Shown: positions 34,818 through 44,330 of the stretch, one piece after another
How positions within the stretch are numbered: the stretch's first letter is position 1
Layout: each line of letters begins with the position of its first letter
Origin: Homarus americanus
Lineage: Eukaryota; Arthropoda; Malacostraca; Decapoda; Nephropidae
NCBI RefSeq assembly: GCF_018991925.1
Contig: NW_024754741.1
Location: 124,001 to 188,000, forward strand
Direction of reading: 5' to 3'
Length of the DNA stretch: 64,000 nt
Program-made: the position numbers and the translations under genes
Notes under the pieces: model-generated
Told to the model about the DNA's origin: nothing
The model's input: the letters and a program-made list of their open reading frames with translations, nothing else
The model's database searches: none

Positions 34818-35322
34818 CAGAGCGCACCCAACCTTCATAGCGAACGGACGTGCCACGCGTCGCTCCCTGCTCAGTTCAAATCGCTGACCGTTACGACTGT
34901 CTGCCTTGTTTTTCGCGTTGGGTTCGCTCTGGCTGCTTTATCTTGTAGTTGTACATGGATATCATTATTCTTGTACACTGCGCTTCTTCCCTATCCTATC
35001 CTTTCGCCTAGAGTCCCTGCTGTTTGGTAACGACGCGAACCCTGCGGGCAGAGCCTCAAGGGGGGCCCTCAGAGGGCTGCCGAGTCGAGACAGTAAGGGT
35101 GGCAACATTTTCTGTTAGGGATTCGACAGTGCTTCATAACCTGTCACTGCTAGGTGTTAGGGCTTGGCTAGGCCCCCGCCAGGGGATTGTCTGTTCACCC
35201 TACCCCTAGACCCGTCTTTACTCGCCCAGCAAGCGGACAGAAGGAGCGGCATCCATGGGGTTTAGCTGAGGTGGACAGATTAGGTAGAATTTTCATTCAT
35301 TCATTCATGTATATTACTGACT

Positions 35323-35508
35323 ATGGCCAAAGTGAGAGTGAAGATCTCCGGAACCCCGACCCAGGGGTCTCGGATAGGGCTAAAAAGGCTATTGAGCGAC
35401 CTAAGGGTGAGAATAAATAGACTTGTGGATCTGAGAGATGGTTACATCATCCTCACAGAAACAGATGAAGATGCTGATAAACTACTGTACTTAAGTCGAG
35501 TGCCATGA
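35323..35508 (+). CDS. N-terminal piece of LINE ORF1
   Basis: Starts with MAKVRVKISGTPTQGSRIGL and ends at a TGA that overlaps the next ATG as ATGA. It looks like the true amino end of ORF1, now in a different frame from 35505-36950 through a 1-2-bp indel near 35495. Reinitiation at the ATGA overlap is possible but unproven. Confidence 0.55.
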   Translation: MAKVRVKISGTPTQGSRIGLKRLLSDLRVRINRLVDLRDGYIILTETDEDADKLLYLSRVP

Positions 35509-36950
35509 ACAAAATGAAAACCAACGGTTACGAGGTCATTGTCCCACGGGAATACGGCGCCAAACTCACCCTTGTATGTAAGAAGTTAGACAAAGATGTA
35601 GTGGAAAATAACGCAGAAGAAATAAGAGATGAAATACAAAAGCAAATCAATGTCAAGGTTGTGGAGGTGTATCCTATGTATGCCCATAATATAATCAAGG
35701 TTCGCTTTGCAGACACAACGGATGCAAAAAGAATGAAGGAGAAAGGGCTCTATGCATATGGCACTTCCATCTCATCCCACCAAATAGAATATGAAAAGTA
35801 TACGCCCATCCAACAATGTATGAAATGCTATAAATACAATGACCACATGACCAAGAACTGCCCCATGCAAGGGGTCATATGCTCTGAGTGTTCATCTGAT
35901 CAGCACTTCTACAAAGACTGCCGTAGCACCATAAAAAAGTGTGTCGTCTGCGAGGGTGACCACAGGACCTTCTCTGCCACCTGCCTGGTCAGGAAACAGG
36001 TAACTCAAGAAACAGAGAAGAAACTGACCGAAATAACCAAACAAAAAGAAACCAGGGAAATTTCTAACACCATAGAAAGGACCACTCAGTCGACGATCAT
36101 GGCTTACAGCCAAACCCTAAAAGACGCTCTAAAAGAAACTCAAGCAGACTCCCAAAAGCTCAACAATGTCAGCGAGACCATGGAAGTCCTGCAATCAGAG
36201 ATAAGAACCATCAAGGACTCAATAAAACAGGCAGTTACTGAGTCACTGGGCGCCATGAGGGACGCAGTGGCCGAGAGCATCAGGAGCGTCTCCTCTCCAC
36301 AGCTGGACGAGTCCAAAGCCACCACTATATACTTGTCTTACCTGCATGCCCATCACATGAACATGGTTCATCCAGGTTCATTCTCGAAACACCTCAACGA
36401 GACACTAACCAGGAACAACATTGCACCTGTTGAAATAAGCGACAAAGTCCCTTCAAAAGAAATCCTTAAGGCAGTAACCCACTCAACGACTTATCGACGA
36501 CCTCAACCCACGCCAGAAATAGACCATGACCTCCTTGACTTAGGCAAAAGTCAGTATAACCGCAATCCCGACGTGGCCAGTCAGTCCCCCTGGGATCACA
36601 GCTCCAACGACACCGTAAATGCCCGCGATCCCATTACATGCACTCCCAGCGACGACAGTGACCATCGGACTGCAACCACAGTCAATGGTTGCGACCAGAT
36701 GATGACGACTCACTCCACAGAGGAACAAGACCCTCGAGCTGCAGCGTCAGTTGATTTCTACGACACGCAGGCCCAGGACCTGAACACCTTCCTGTACACG
36801 GGTGACGAGAAGTTGGAGGGCCCGCCATTGACTGACAAGCAGATGTCCGAAGGTTCTGCTAAGAAGTTCCGTTCCCCTAGAAATGGCAGAAGCCGAGCAA
36901 ACACTCCAAGCGACGCCCCAAGATACAGTCTCCGAAATGGCAGTCGTTAG
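35505..36950 (+). CDS. I/Jockey-type LINE ORF1, gag-like, zinc knuckles
   Basis: 481 codons open. Residues 1-85 form a basic/acidic RNA-binding-like region (NVKVVEVYPMYAHNIIKVRF). Three knuckles lie at about residues 106-155: CMKCYKYNDHMTKNC, CSECSSDQHFYKDC and CVVCEGDHRTFSATC. A coiled-coil-prone segment with LKETQADSQKL and LQSEIRTIKDSI follows (residues 195-255), then a long low-complexity tail. ORF1 proteins of this type bind element RNA. The real start may be upstream at 35323. The frame overlaps ORF2 by 68 bp. Confidence 0.85.
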   Translation: MNKMKTNGYEVIVPREYGAKLTLVCKKLDKDVVENNAEEIRDEIQKQINVKVVEVYPMYAHNIIKVRFADTTDAKRMKEKGLYAYGTSISSHQIEYEKYTPIQQCMKCYKYNDHMTKNCPMQGVICSECSSDQHFYKDCRSTIKKCVVCEGDHRTFSATCLVRKQVTQETEKKLTEITKQKETREISNTIERTTQSTIMAYSQTLKDALKETQADSQKLNNVSETMEVLQSEIRTIKDSIKQAVTESLGAMRDAVAESIRSVSSPQLDESKATTIYLSYLHAHHMNMVHPGSFSKHLNETLTRNNIAPVEISDKVPSKEILKAVTHSTTYRRPQPTPEIDHDLLDLGKSQYNRNPDVASQSPWDHSSNDTVNARDPITCTPSDDSDHRTATTVNGCDQMMTTHSTEEQDPRAAASVDFYDTQAQDLNTFLYTGDEKLEGPPLTDKQMSEGSAKKFRSPRNGRSRANTPSDAPRYSLRNGSR

Positions 36951-38403
36951 CAGGATGAAAATTGTCCAACATAATGTCCTACACTGGTCCCCTAATAGAC
37001 GTAATGAACTGTCTAACTTATACTATCAATTAGACCCAGACATCATTCTGTTAAACAGTACTGGCATAAAGGACGAAAGCAAGCTGAAAATTTTTGGCTA
37101 CACTGTACACCAGAGGAACATGACGGGTGAGCTGAACGATGGTGTCGCTGTGGCCGTCAGGTCACGTCTGAGTCACAGAGTGTTGCCAGACTTCGAGGAT
37201 TCAGTTCTGGGAGTGCAGGTGGAGACAACTAGGGGATCTGTTATCATATGCACAATGTACCTACCTCCCCGACGTCCTTACTTACCCGAACAAGATCTAA
37301 ACCAGTTGCTACGCCACAGAAAACCAACATACATCATAAGGGACTTAAATGCGCGCCACGCCATACTAGGACACGGTAATGAGAACAACGTCGGTGTGGC
37401 GCTGTATGACAACATCAGAAGGGGAAAACTGCAACACCTCGGGCCAGATTTCCCGACATTGATCAGACGTGCCAGTGCCACAACACCCGACATAATCCTT
37501 TCTAACAACGAGGCAGTCCTGAACAGGCACGTTACCGCCGGACCCATCAGTACCAGCGATCACCTGCCAGTCGTCGTGACGCTCTCATCCAATCCCATTA
37601 TGATCCCCGCCAACATCAGGTCAAACCTCAAACGGGCAGACTGGGACTCCTTCAAGGAGTCTCTCAGTCTCAAGCAGGGGAGGAACCTGGAAGAAGCCAG
37701 CCCCAATGACATCGACGACGCGGTCGAACAATGGTATAAGGATGTGAAGACAGAGATGGACAACAACATCCCGACCACCAGTTACAGGACCATTCCCCAT
37801 CCTCACACTAGCCACCAGCTGAGGCAGCTCAGTGTCCAGTACGCTCACGTGAGACAGCTAGCCAGTATCGGCGGGTGGACGCAGGAGCTGAGAGACCTGT
37901 ACCGAGAGCTACAGACGGACATCCAGCACGAGAGCAAACGTCTACATGAACAAAAGTGGGCCGCCTTGGTGTGGGAGGCAGCCAACAATTACCGCGATTC
38001 TGCTGCATTCTGGAAAGGGATCAAGCGACTGATGGGTTCCACCTCTAGCACGGTCCCTTACCTGCTCGACCAAAACAACGTAAAAATATTCGAGGAAGAA
38101 AACCAAGAACAACTACATCGGCGATATTTACGAAAGATCTTTACCATTAGTGAACAGGAGAACGAGGGCATCGACAGGGAGTTTGAGGAGGACATTTTAG
38201 GTCAGTTGCAGGACCATCAGCACCTGCTCCAGCCGCTCCCACGGATTGACTTCACCAGACTGGTGGACGGAAGCTACCTGACGGAACGCATAGTTCCTGC
38301 AGATGTGTCAGCCGTCATAAAAGGGTTTAAAAACAAATCACCTGGTCATACCCATAGCCAAATTCAAGCCGGCCCCATTGATGATCGACGACGAAGAGAT
38401 TGA
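36883..38403 (+). CDS. I/Jockey-type LINE ORF2, endonuclease present, RT deleted
   Basis: 506 codons open. The EEP endonuclease covers residues 20-235: KIVQHNVLHWSPNRR, IILLNSTGIKD (the usual catalytic Glu position reads Ser), DGVAVAVRS, YLPPRRPYLP, RDLNARHAILGH (Gly of GDxNA replaced by Arg), and STSDHLPVVVTL. The pre-RT linker runs to KNKSPG near residue 487. There the RT start (KSPGP-G) jumps directly to the far C-terminal sequence in another frame (KFKPAPLMIDDEE read in frame +2), so roughly 1 kb of RT is missing. It could encode at most an endonuclease fragment. Confidence 0.86.
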   Translation: MAEAEQTLQATPQDTVSEMAVVSRMKIVQHNVLHWSPNRRNELSNLYYQLDPDIILLNSTGIKDESKLKIFGYTVHQRNMTGELNDGVAVAVRSRLSHRVLPDFEDSVLGVQVETTRGSVIICTMYLPPRRPYLPEQDLNQLLRHRKPTYIIRDLNARHAILGHGNENNVGVALYDNIRRGKLQHLGPDFPTLIRRASATTPDIILSNNEAVLNRHVTAGPISTSDHLPVVVTLSSNPIMIPANIRSNLKRADWDSFKESLSLKQGRNLEEASPNDIDDAVEQWYKDVKTEMDNNIPTTSYRTIPHPHTSHQLRQLSVQYAHVRQLASIGGWTQELRDLYRELQTDIQHESKRLHEQKWAALVWEAANNYRDSAAFWKGIKRLMGSTSSTVPYLLDQNNVKIFEEENQEQLHRRYLRKIFTISEQENEGIDREFEEDILGQLQDHQHLLQPLPRIDFTRLVDGSYLTERIVPADVSAVIKGFKNKSPGHTHSQIQAGPIDDRRRRD

Positions 38404-39200
38404 GTACTCTAAACAAGGCAGGCTGCTCGGCCTCATCATTTCTCGGACGGGCATCATTCCCCACGCGCAGACTAAAAAGAAGCCTAAACTAAAGTCACGT
38501 TTTCCCAAATTGATGCAGAGTTATAATAGGTTCACCTGTGAGCGGTGATGCCTGCACAGCAGGAAAGATATAGCAAGGTTGACAGCACGCGGTGAGTATG
38601 GATCATACAACTGGGTCAAACGCTGACCTCAACGAGCAGAGCCAAAACAAGTGTTTGAAAGAGGGCGACCATCCACCTAAAATCGGAAGGCCCTCAACTT
38701 CAGGTTCCATCGCCTAGGGAAGAAGGTTTGGGACAAGCTCCTGGACGACCCTCACAGCCCAGACCACCTACGCGGGGAAGACATCGACGGAGGGAGACCC
38801 CGCCTGGTGTGAGTCTGCCCACTACAACAACCCAACCCGCGATCCATCTATGTCCGCCACAGTGATCCACCTTAGATTAAAACTTAGATGATATAAATTC
38901 ACATTTAACAAGTCACAATCAAGTGAGTCCATAACGTAATACAGTATAAGATGTTAATAAACTTGTAATTGTAAAATCAATCTAGTCATTGTCTACTAAA
39001 ATAACCATTGTGCAACCTCATTCTAAATCCTAGGTTAGCTTAGCCAACAAACTCTGTAATATGTAAAACAAGAGGTGTCGTCCTCTGTTTAACTCATTAA
39101 ACTTCTTTTCAACCTTTCCCCCGACTATATGTTGTGACTTCTCCATCCTCATGTCTGGCTGTGCCTTGAGCCCCAGCATGCCTTCCATCCTTTCCTACCT
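38404..39200 (+). other. C-terminal remnant and 3' UTR of the I/Jockey-type LINE
   Basis: Out-of-frame pieces such as YSKQGRLLGLIISRTG and LKSRFPKLMQSYNRF at 38400-38540 belong to the region after the RT core. The remaining sequence is the 3' untranslated region and contains TTAATAAAC near 38955. It leads into the poly(A). Confidence 0.72.
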
Positions 39201-39213
39201 AAAAAAAAAAAAA

Positions 39214-39262
39214 GGGAATGCAAGTTAAGTTTCTTTAACCTATCCTGATATGGGAGGTAAGT
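39214..39262 (-). mobile_element. LINE H, 5' remainder beyond the insertion
   Basis: GGGAATGCAAGTTAAG followed by TTTCTTTAACCTATCC continues LINE H from 34817 and matches LINE A near 8180-8140 in complement. It breaks off at about 39262. Confidence 0.75.
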
Positions 39263-39819
39263 AAAGAGATAGCCAGAGGGAGAGAGAGCAAGTGCAGTCG
39301 CCGCCTCCCCTAGTTTTTAAGGGTAACAAATTTATTGACAAAGTTTGGAGTACAGTTTGCCTATTCTGAGTAATTCAGTCCCCTAGTGAGTCACCTAACT
39401 CTAACGCACACCCAGGCCTTCTCTATCTAGGTGGCCTTGGGTTGTCACCCTGAAAGGAGAGAGAGAGAGGTGGTAGTGTTATTACCTAGAAAGAAAGAGA
39501 GGGAGATAGAAAGAGGTGGGGGTTGGGTTGTGGTGTTGTTACCCAAAGAGAGAGAGAGAGAGAGAGAGAGAGTGATGTTACAGAGACAGGCACTGGCCTG
39601 TTTAAAAGTGTTGGTAGTACAGCCGTAACGCGCATAGCTCTCACAATGTCAAGGTTGTTTTTTTAGTTTTAACAAATTTATTGACAAAGCTTGGAGTACA
39701 GTTTGCCTATTCTGAGTAATTCAGTCAGGTCTTGACACTGAGGGTGGTTCGAACCTATGCCCGGACACACGTGAGAAGGGTGTTATCTAGTGTGACCCAC
39801 CAAATACCACAGGTTTCCT
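39263..39819. repeat. GA-rich block with a 57-bp direct repeat
   Basis: A 57-bp sequence at 39324-39380 recurs at 39670-39726 with one mismatch. Between them are (GA)n tracts at 39455-39475 and 39541-39572. The sequence GGTTCGAACC at 39746-39755 resembles a Pol III B box, so a tRNA-derived SINE is possible, but I see no clear A box. Confidence 0.6.
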
Positions 39820-39915
39820 GGTCCCCGGTTTCCTCCTATACTAACACAGGATAGACCGCCCAAACGGCTAGTGAGCTGACAAGTGGCAAATGATAAAAAA
39901 AAAAATTAAACATCG
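39820..39915 (+). mobile_element. L2-like LINE 3' end fragment
   Basis: GACCGCCCAAACGGCTAGTG followed by GATAAAAAAA matches the 3' end of the LINE at 32.45-33.03 kb. Only the untranslated end is present. Confidence 0.68.
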
Positions 39916-40751
39916 TGTCGGGGGGGGGGAGGACGTTTCGGATGAATATTAATTAGTATTTAGGAAGAAAAAACTCGGCAAATTGAAATATTAAAACTGC
40001 AATTCCTCACCATTATCTGCAATTTACTTGATGTAATGAATCAATTTACTTCAATATTGTATTATAATTGTTGAATGTTCGCAAACGTCGTAAATTATAT
40101 ATAAAATTTATATTTTTACAAAAATAATAATTTAAATATTTTCTTCTCTGTGTATAGATTTCAAGATTGTAAAATCATTTTAGAAAATTTCTGATATCGT
40201 CAAAATTATTCCCTTGCGTAAAAAAAAGCACGTCATCTTTTTCACAGCACTCCCTCTCCTGGGTCATTATTAGCCACTACAATAACACAGTCTTCTACTG
40301 GGAAACATTATCAGGTTATCTGTACCTTACAGTAGATCGGGGTGGGAGCGCTGAACAACAACGGAGGCGACAGCCAAGCAGCTTACTCTCTCAAGTCCAA
40401 CTACCAACTGGCGTCTGGCAACTCTCTCGACTCTCGCCTCACGGTCTCTCCTGCTCCGCTCACTGGTTACACCCCCCCCCCTACCCCAACCAACCTCCAC
40501 TTTGAATTGACTTAAATGCTAGTGACAGGGGGGAAGGAGGTTCAGGGGAAGGATAAAGGGAGGATTAAAGTGAATTTTAGAAGGAGAGAAAGGTGCCATG
40601 GCTAAACACCGCTTGCGTTATTTTGGGTTTTAAGTTGGAGGCAGCAGCAACTAGCCTGGACGCGGCGAGGAGGTGGCAGGACCCAGAGTCAGGTGAGCGT
40701 CAGGTGCGTGTTGGGTTGGGCAATGGTTTCTTAGTACTTGGTTGGCTTGAT
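39916..40751. other. Unassigned spacer
   Basis: No gene supported. It holds an AT-rich half (39.95-40.23 kb) and a GC-richer half containing a C-homopolymer near 40475. Confidence 0.35.
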
Positions 40752-41311
40752 AAGAACATAACATAGGAACATAAGAATGGAGGAAACTGCAGCGGGCCCT
40801 ACTGACCCGCCGGGCAGTCCCGTTTATACCCAACCCCTATTGCTCAGATAAAGCGCCAGCTATGTTTGAAGCTATCAGCTTATTCGAGTTAATGATGATG
40901 TTTATTAGCAAATTCCATTCATCCACTACTCTGTTCCAAACCAGTGTTTACCTGTTCACGCCGAAATCTAAATTTGTCTAATTTAAAACCATTGTTACGA
41001 GTTCGCTCCTGGTTGGATAGTTTGAGTACCTTTGTAATGTCCCCTTTGTTAAGCCTGGCTTCCATATATACACACTTTCATGTCTCTCCTCACTCTACGT
41101 CTCTCGAGAATTACAAATTAAGATCTTTGGCTCTGTCTCTGTATTCAAGGTTCCTAATGCGGGATTAGTCTTGTCATTCTCCTCGCGGGATTCTTTCAAT
41201 GATTCTGTCCATTCTGTAATACCGTGACCAGGGCAGACTGCGCACCAATACAGGTGAGGTCTCACAAGCTCTAGATATAATTTTGGAATATTACTCGCTA
41301 GTCTTGCTTAA

Positions 41312-43660
41312 CTAACACTCCTTTGCTTGTATGAACCCAAGTACTTTATTCGCCTTATTCACGAGCAAAAACATACATTGTTTGCCTGGCTTAAGATTCC
41401 TACTTATCATTACTCCTAAATCTCTCCCTCTCGCAGTCGGATTCACAGTAATAAATTTGTTCATCTGGTATCTGGTTTCCTGTTTCATCTCTATACTGAG
41501 TACTTTACATTTGTCATTGAATTTCATCTGCCATTTTGACCATTCAAAATTTGTTTAGATCTTCCTGTAGTTTTGCAGTCCTCGTCAGATTTAATTACGT
41601 CCTGTTTTAGTGTCATCTTAGAATTTACTTATGTTGCTGTCTATGCTACGATATCTATGTCGTTTATGTATATAATAAATAATAATGGTCCAAGTACTGA
41701 GCCTTGGGAACTCCACTGACGTTGCTCCAATGGAATTTAGTGCACATTATGCTCACTCGCTGTTTCCTGTCCCGTAACCACGCCTAATCCATTTAAGGAT
41801 ATTACCTTTGATGCCAATAAGCTACCTTTCTAATTAGTCTTTCTTAGGGGACTCTGTCGAAACGCTTTGCTTAAGTCGGCATATACCACATCATAATTGT
41901 GCCCCTCGTCCACCGATTGGAAAACTGATGAAAAGAATGTTGTAGATTAGTTAGACGCGAATGCCCGCTTGTGGCAAGCCATATTTGGGGAATCATTGAT
42001 CAACATGGTTCTTAGGTGGTTTCGAATAGCGATTTGAAATAATTGATTCTAGTAATTTACACCTGTGAGTTAGACTGGATTGGGAGGTAGTTAGAGGATA
42101 GTGATCTATCCCCTTTTTTAAAATAAATAGTAATTCGCTATCCTCCAGGGATTCTGGTACGACACCTGTTTTTTAATGACATCTTAACTTTGCGCTAGGG
42201 CATACTAAAGCTCATCATACATTCCTTTAATTCCACCCAACTACAAATATCTCTCTCATTTGAGGACCAGGTGACTTATTATTAGGTTTCAAGTTTGTCT
42301 ATTTAACCCCAGTATGTCGTTACTAGTCACTACTATGTCTGAATAAGTCAGTGCCTCGGGTATCATGTTTAAATTTTTTCAGTGGTGAAAACTTCATTTG
42401 AAAAAAATATTTTATTCAGATTATTGCTCATTTCTCCGTCGTTATCTAGTTAAACATGCCGGTATCTGAGCGTATTGGTCCAATCTTATCTCGATTTTGG
42501 TTTGATACATTTGGTAAGATCGGCAGGGGTTTGTTTCGCCTCCCCTGCTGCCTTCAAGTTCATAGCGGTCCTCTTGGCTTTTCTTATCTCGGTGTTAACC
42601 CTACCGTGTCACCTTCTAATACTCCGGAGTAAATTCGCCACGATTTATCCTTCTACCTATAGCCTTCCTTTGGCAATAATGTTCTTTAAATAATTATTTA
42701 TCCATTTAGGATCATTGTTGTGTGATCTGAGTTTTTGTATGGTATGTTCTGCCTTTTATTCATTAAGTAACTTCGTTATTTAAATTGTCGTGGAACTTCG
42801 GCATTCTCAGATCTCGTTATCAGGTCCGTGCCATCTGTCAGGTTCACATCCAAGCGTGACACCCTCCAGCTGCCCTCTTTAAGCTATCAAGTTTGCCCTT
42901 CTGAAATCTAGGGACTTTAATGGAGATTCGCTACGTCTGACCTGAAAATCTAGCTGGAATCTAATTTCTTTGTGATAAGCTGTTTGCAGGATTCGTTCCC
43001 TACCTCGGCATTACGCTAATAGAGTTTTCTCTGTTCGACAGAGACTAAATCAAATTCTATTGCAGGGTGGAGTTCGGTTTATATGACTTAGGAAACAGTC
43101 ACTGCTGGATCGTTTCGAGGAAATCCTCTGATACTGAGTTTGCCAGTAGGAATCAGTCCAATCTATTTGGCCAAGGTTAAAATCGCCTACTATACAGACT
43201 TTGTTGTTGTGTATGGAAGCCCTGCATTTCATCCCAGATAAGTCACTCATTATTCTTCTGTCTCCAAGATTGGGAGGTCTATATATTACTCTATGATTGA
43301 TGCCCTACCGTCGATTAAATCTATCCAAATTATTTTACCATCATTCACGCTCAGTTTTTATTTCCTTATTTATTTCGCACTTCAGATTATCCCTGACATA
43401 AGATGGCTACCCCCTCCTTTCCTGGACGGCCTATCAGTATGGAACAATTTGTATTCACCAATTTGGTATTCGACGGTAACTCGTGTGAGAATCCTAAGTT
43501 GATCCTTGTTTTGATGAATGCTATTATATCGTTTTCCGGTACATACCAAGGCCCTAATATCATCTGTTTATTTCTCATACTTCTACTGTTCATGTAGACA
43601 TTTAAGTTAATGATAGTGTTCTGAGTCACTCCTTTACCGCATTGAGTTCAAACTCCCTGT
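41312..43660 (-). pseudogene. LINE E endonuclease-RT ORF2, many indels
   Basis: Recognisable pieces in order from the 5' side: a WYVPENDIIAFIKTRI segment near 43560 (degenerate ITETW), VCIVGDFNLGQIDWTD near 43190, the linker near 42.7 kb, the YRPIS and HGF blocks near 42.1-41.95 kb, the motif A region near 41.88 kb, and the thumb with KCKVLSIEMKQETRYQMN at 41312-41527. At about 41680 the INDIDI segment contains a short TATATAATAAATAATAAT run. No intact catalytic domain remains. Confidence 0.82.
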
Positions 43661-43756
43661 CTGAAATTTAGTTTGTCATCATTCTTACTATTTCCATGTA
43701 ATCTTTCACTTTTGTTTGCCTTCCACTGGAAGTATCCCCCGTGCCCATATGTTCCC

Positions 43757-44330
43757 CTAACAGTTTAAAGACTTGGATATCTTTTGAACTGCCCCCTCTG
43801 AATACCAAGCCAGGGTTGCCACCCATATCCCGAGACAGGTGCACCCCATCCTTAACATAAGGTCCCTTCTGCCGTAGAAGTTGTCCCGGTTGTCAATAGA
43901 TACGACTGATGTTGACACGTATCCGTCAAGACGGCAGTTAACAACTGCCCTTGACAGCTTCATTCACAGCCAACTCTCTCTGCTTCACAAACGGAACACA
44001 ACTTTCCTGATAGGGATCCCTCCATGAATCTAATACGATCTATAGCTGTCTTGAACTTATCAAAGAAGCTCTTCACTCATTAAATATCATTGCCTCCTGC
44101 ACTGAGGGCAGATATTAGGTTTGTTCCCATTACCAGACAAGATATTGTCCATCCTGTCAACTTCTATCCACTGGCTAGCAAACACACCCTCATCCTAATT
44201 TTTTATTTTACCACAAAAGGCTCTGTCCAGGTACCTTACCTGTGGGTCACCAACAATCCCCATGCCTTCGCCCGTAAACTGTACAGCTGGCACTAACGTC
44301 CAATTCGTCTATCAAGGGACTAAACGAGTT
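43757..44330 (-). pseudogene. LINE E ORF1 relic with SGNH esterase motifs
   Basis: On the minus strand the pieces read GDPQVRYLDRAFC near 44245 (block I of SGNH hydrolases, with Pro at the usual Ser), LSAGGNDI near 44095 (block III, GxND) and DGVHLSRDMGGNPG near 43850 (block V, catalytic Asp and His). The spacing and order are those of the esterase domain known from ORF1 of some CR1 LINEs. Several frameshifts separate the pieces. The domain is thought to help membrane or lipid interaction of the RNA particle, but its role is not settled. Confidence 0.75.

Larger units (their letters stand above)
34818..39213 (+). mobile_element. I/Jockey-type LINE, complete ends, RT core deleted
   Basis: Flanked by AGGGAATGCA at 34808-34817 and 39213-39222 (9 bp exact, 10 if the last tail A is counted). 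A 13-A tail at 39201-39213 precedes the right copy. Both flanks are LINE H sequence, so the ends are firm. At 4396 bp it holds a 5' leader of about 500 bp, ORF1, and ORF2 that overlaps ORF1. An internal deletion has removed most of the RT. Poly(A) end and ORF1 with three knuckles fit the I/Jockey superclade. Confidence 0.88.
40752..44330 (-). mobile_element. CR1-like LINE copy E, near full length, antisense
   Basis: From the octamer tail at 40752-40775 through post-RT, RT and endonuclease to an ORF1 relic with an SGNH-esterase signature near 43.8-44.3 kb. It is the longest copy of its subfamily here, but is riddled with small indels, so open frames are short. This pattern of many 1-2-bp changes is heavier than in copies D and F of the same subfamily. 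Confidence 0.85.

Noticed and set aside
35528..37848. Antisense frames opposite the I/Jockey-type ORF1 and ORF2
   Set aside because: Shadows of the plus-strand LINE ORFs.
39741..39760. tRNA gene from GGTTCGAACC
   Set aside because: The T stem is only three pairs and no anticodon arm or acceptor stem can be built.
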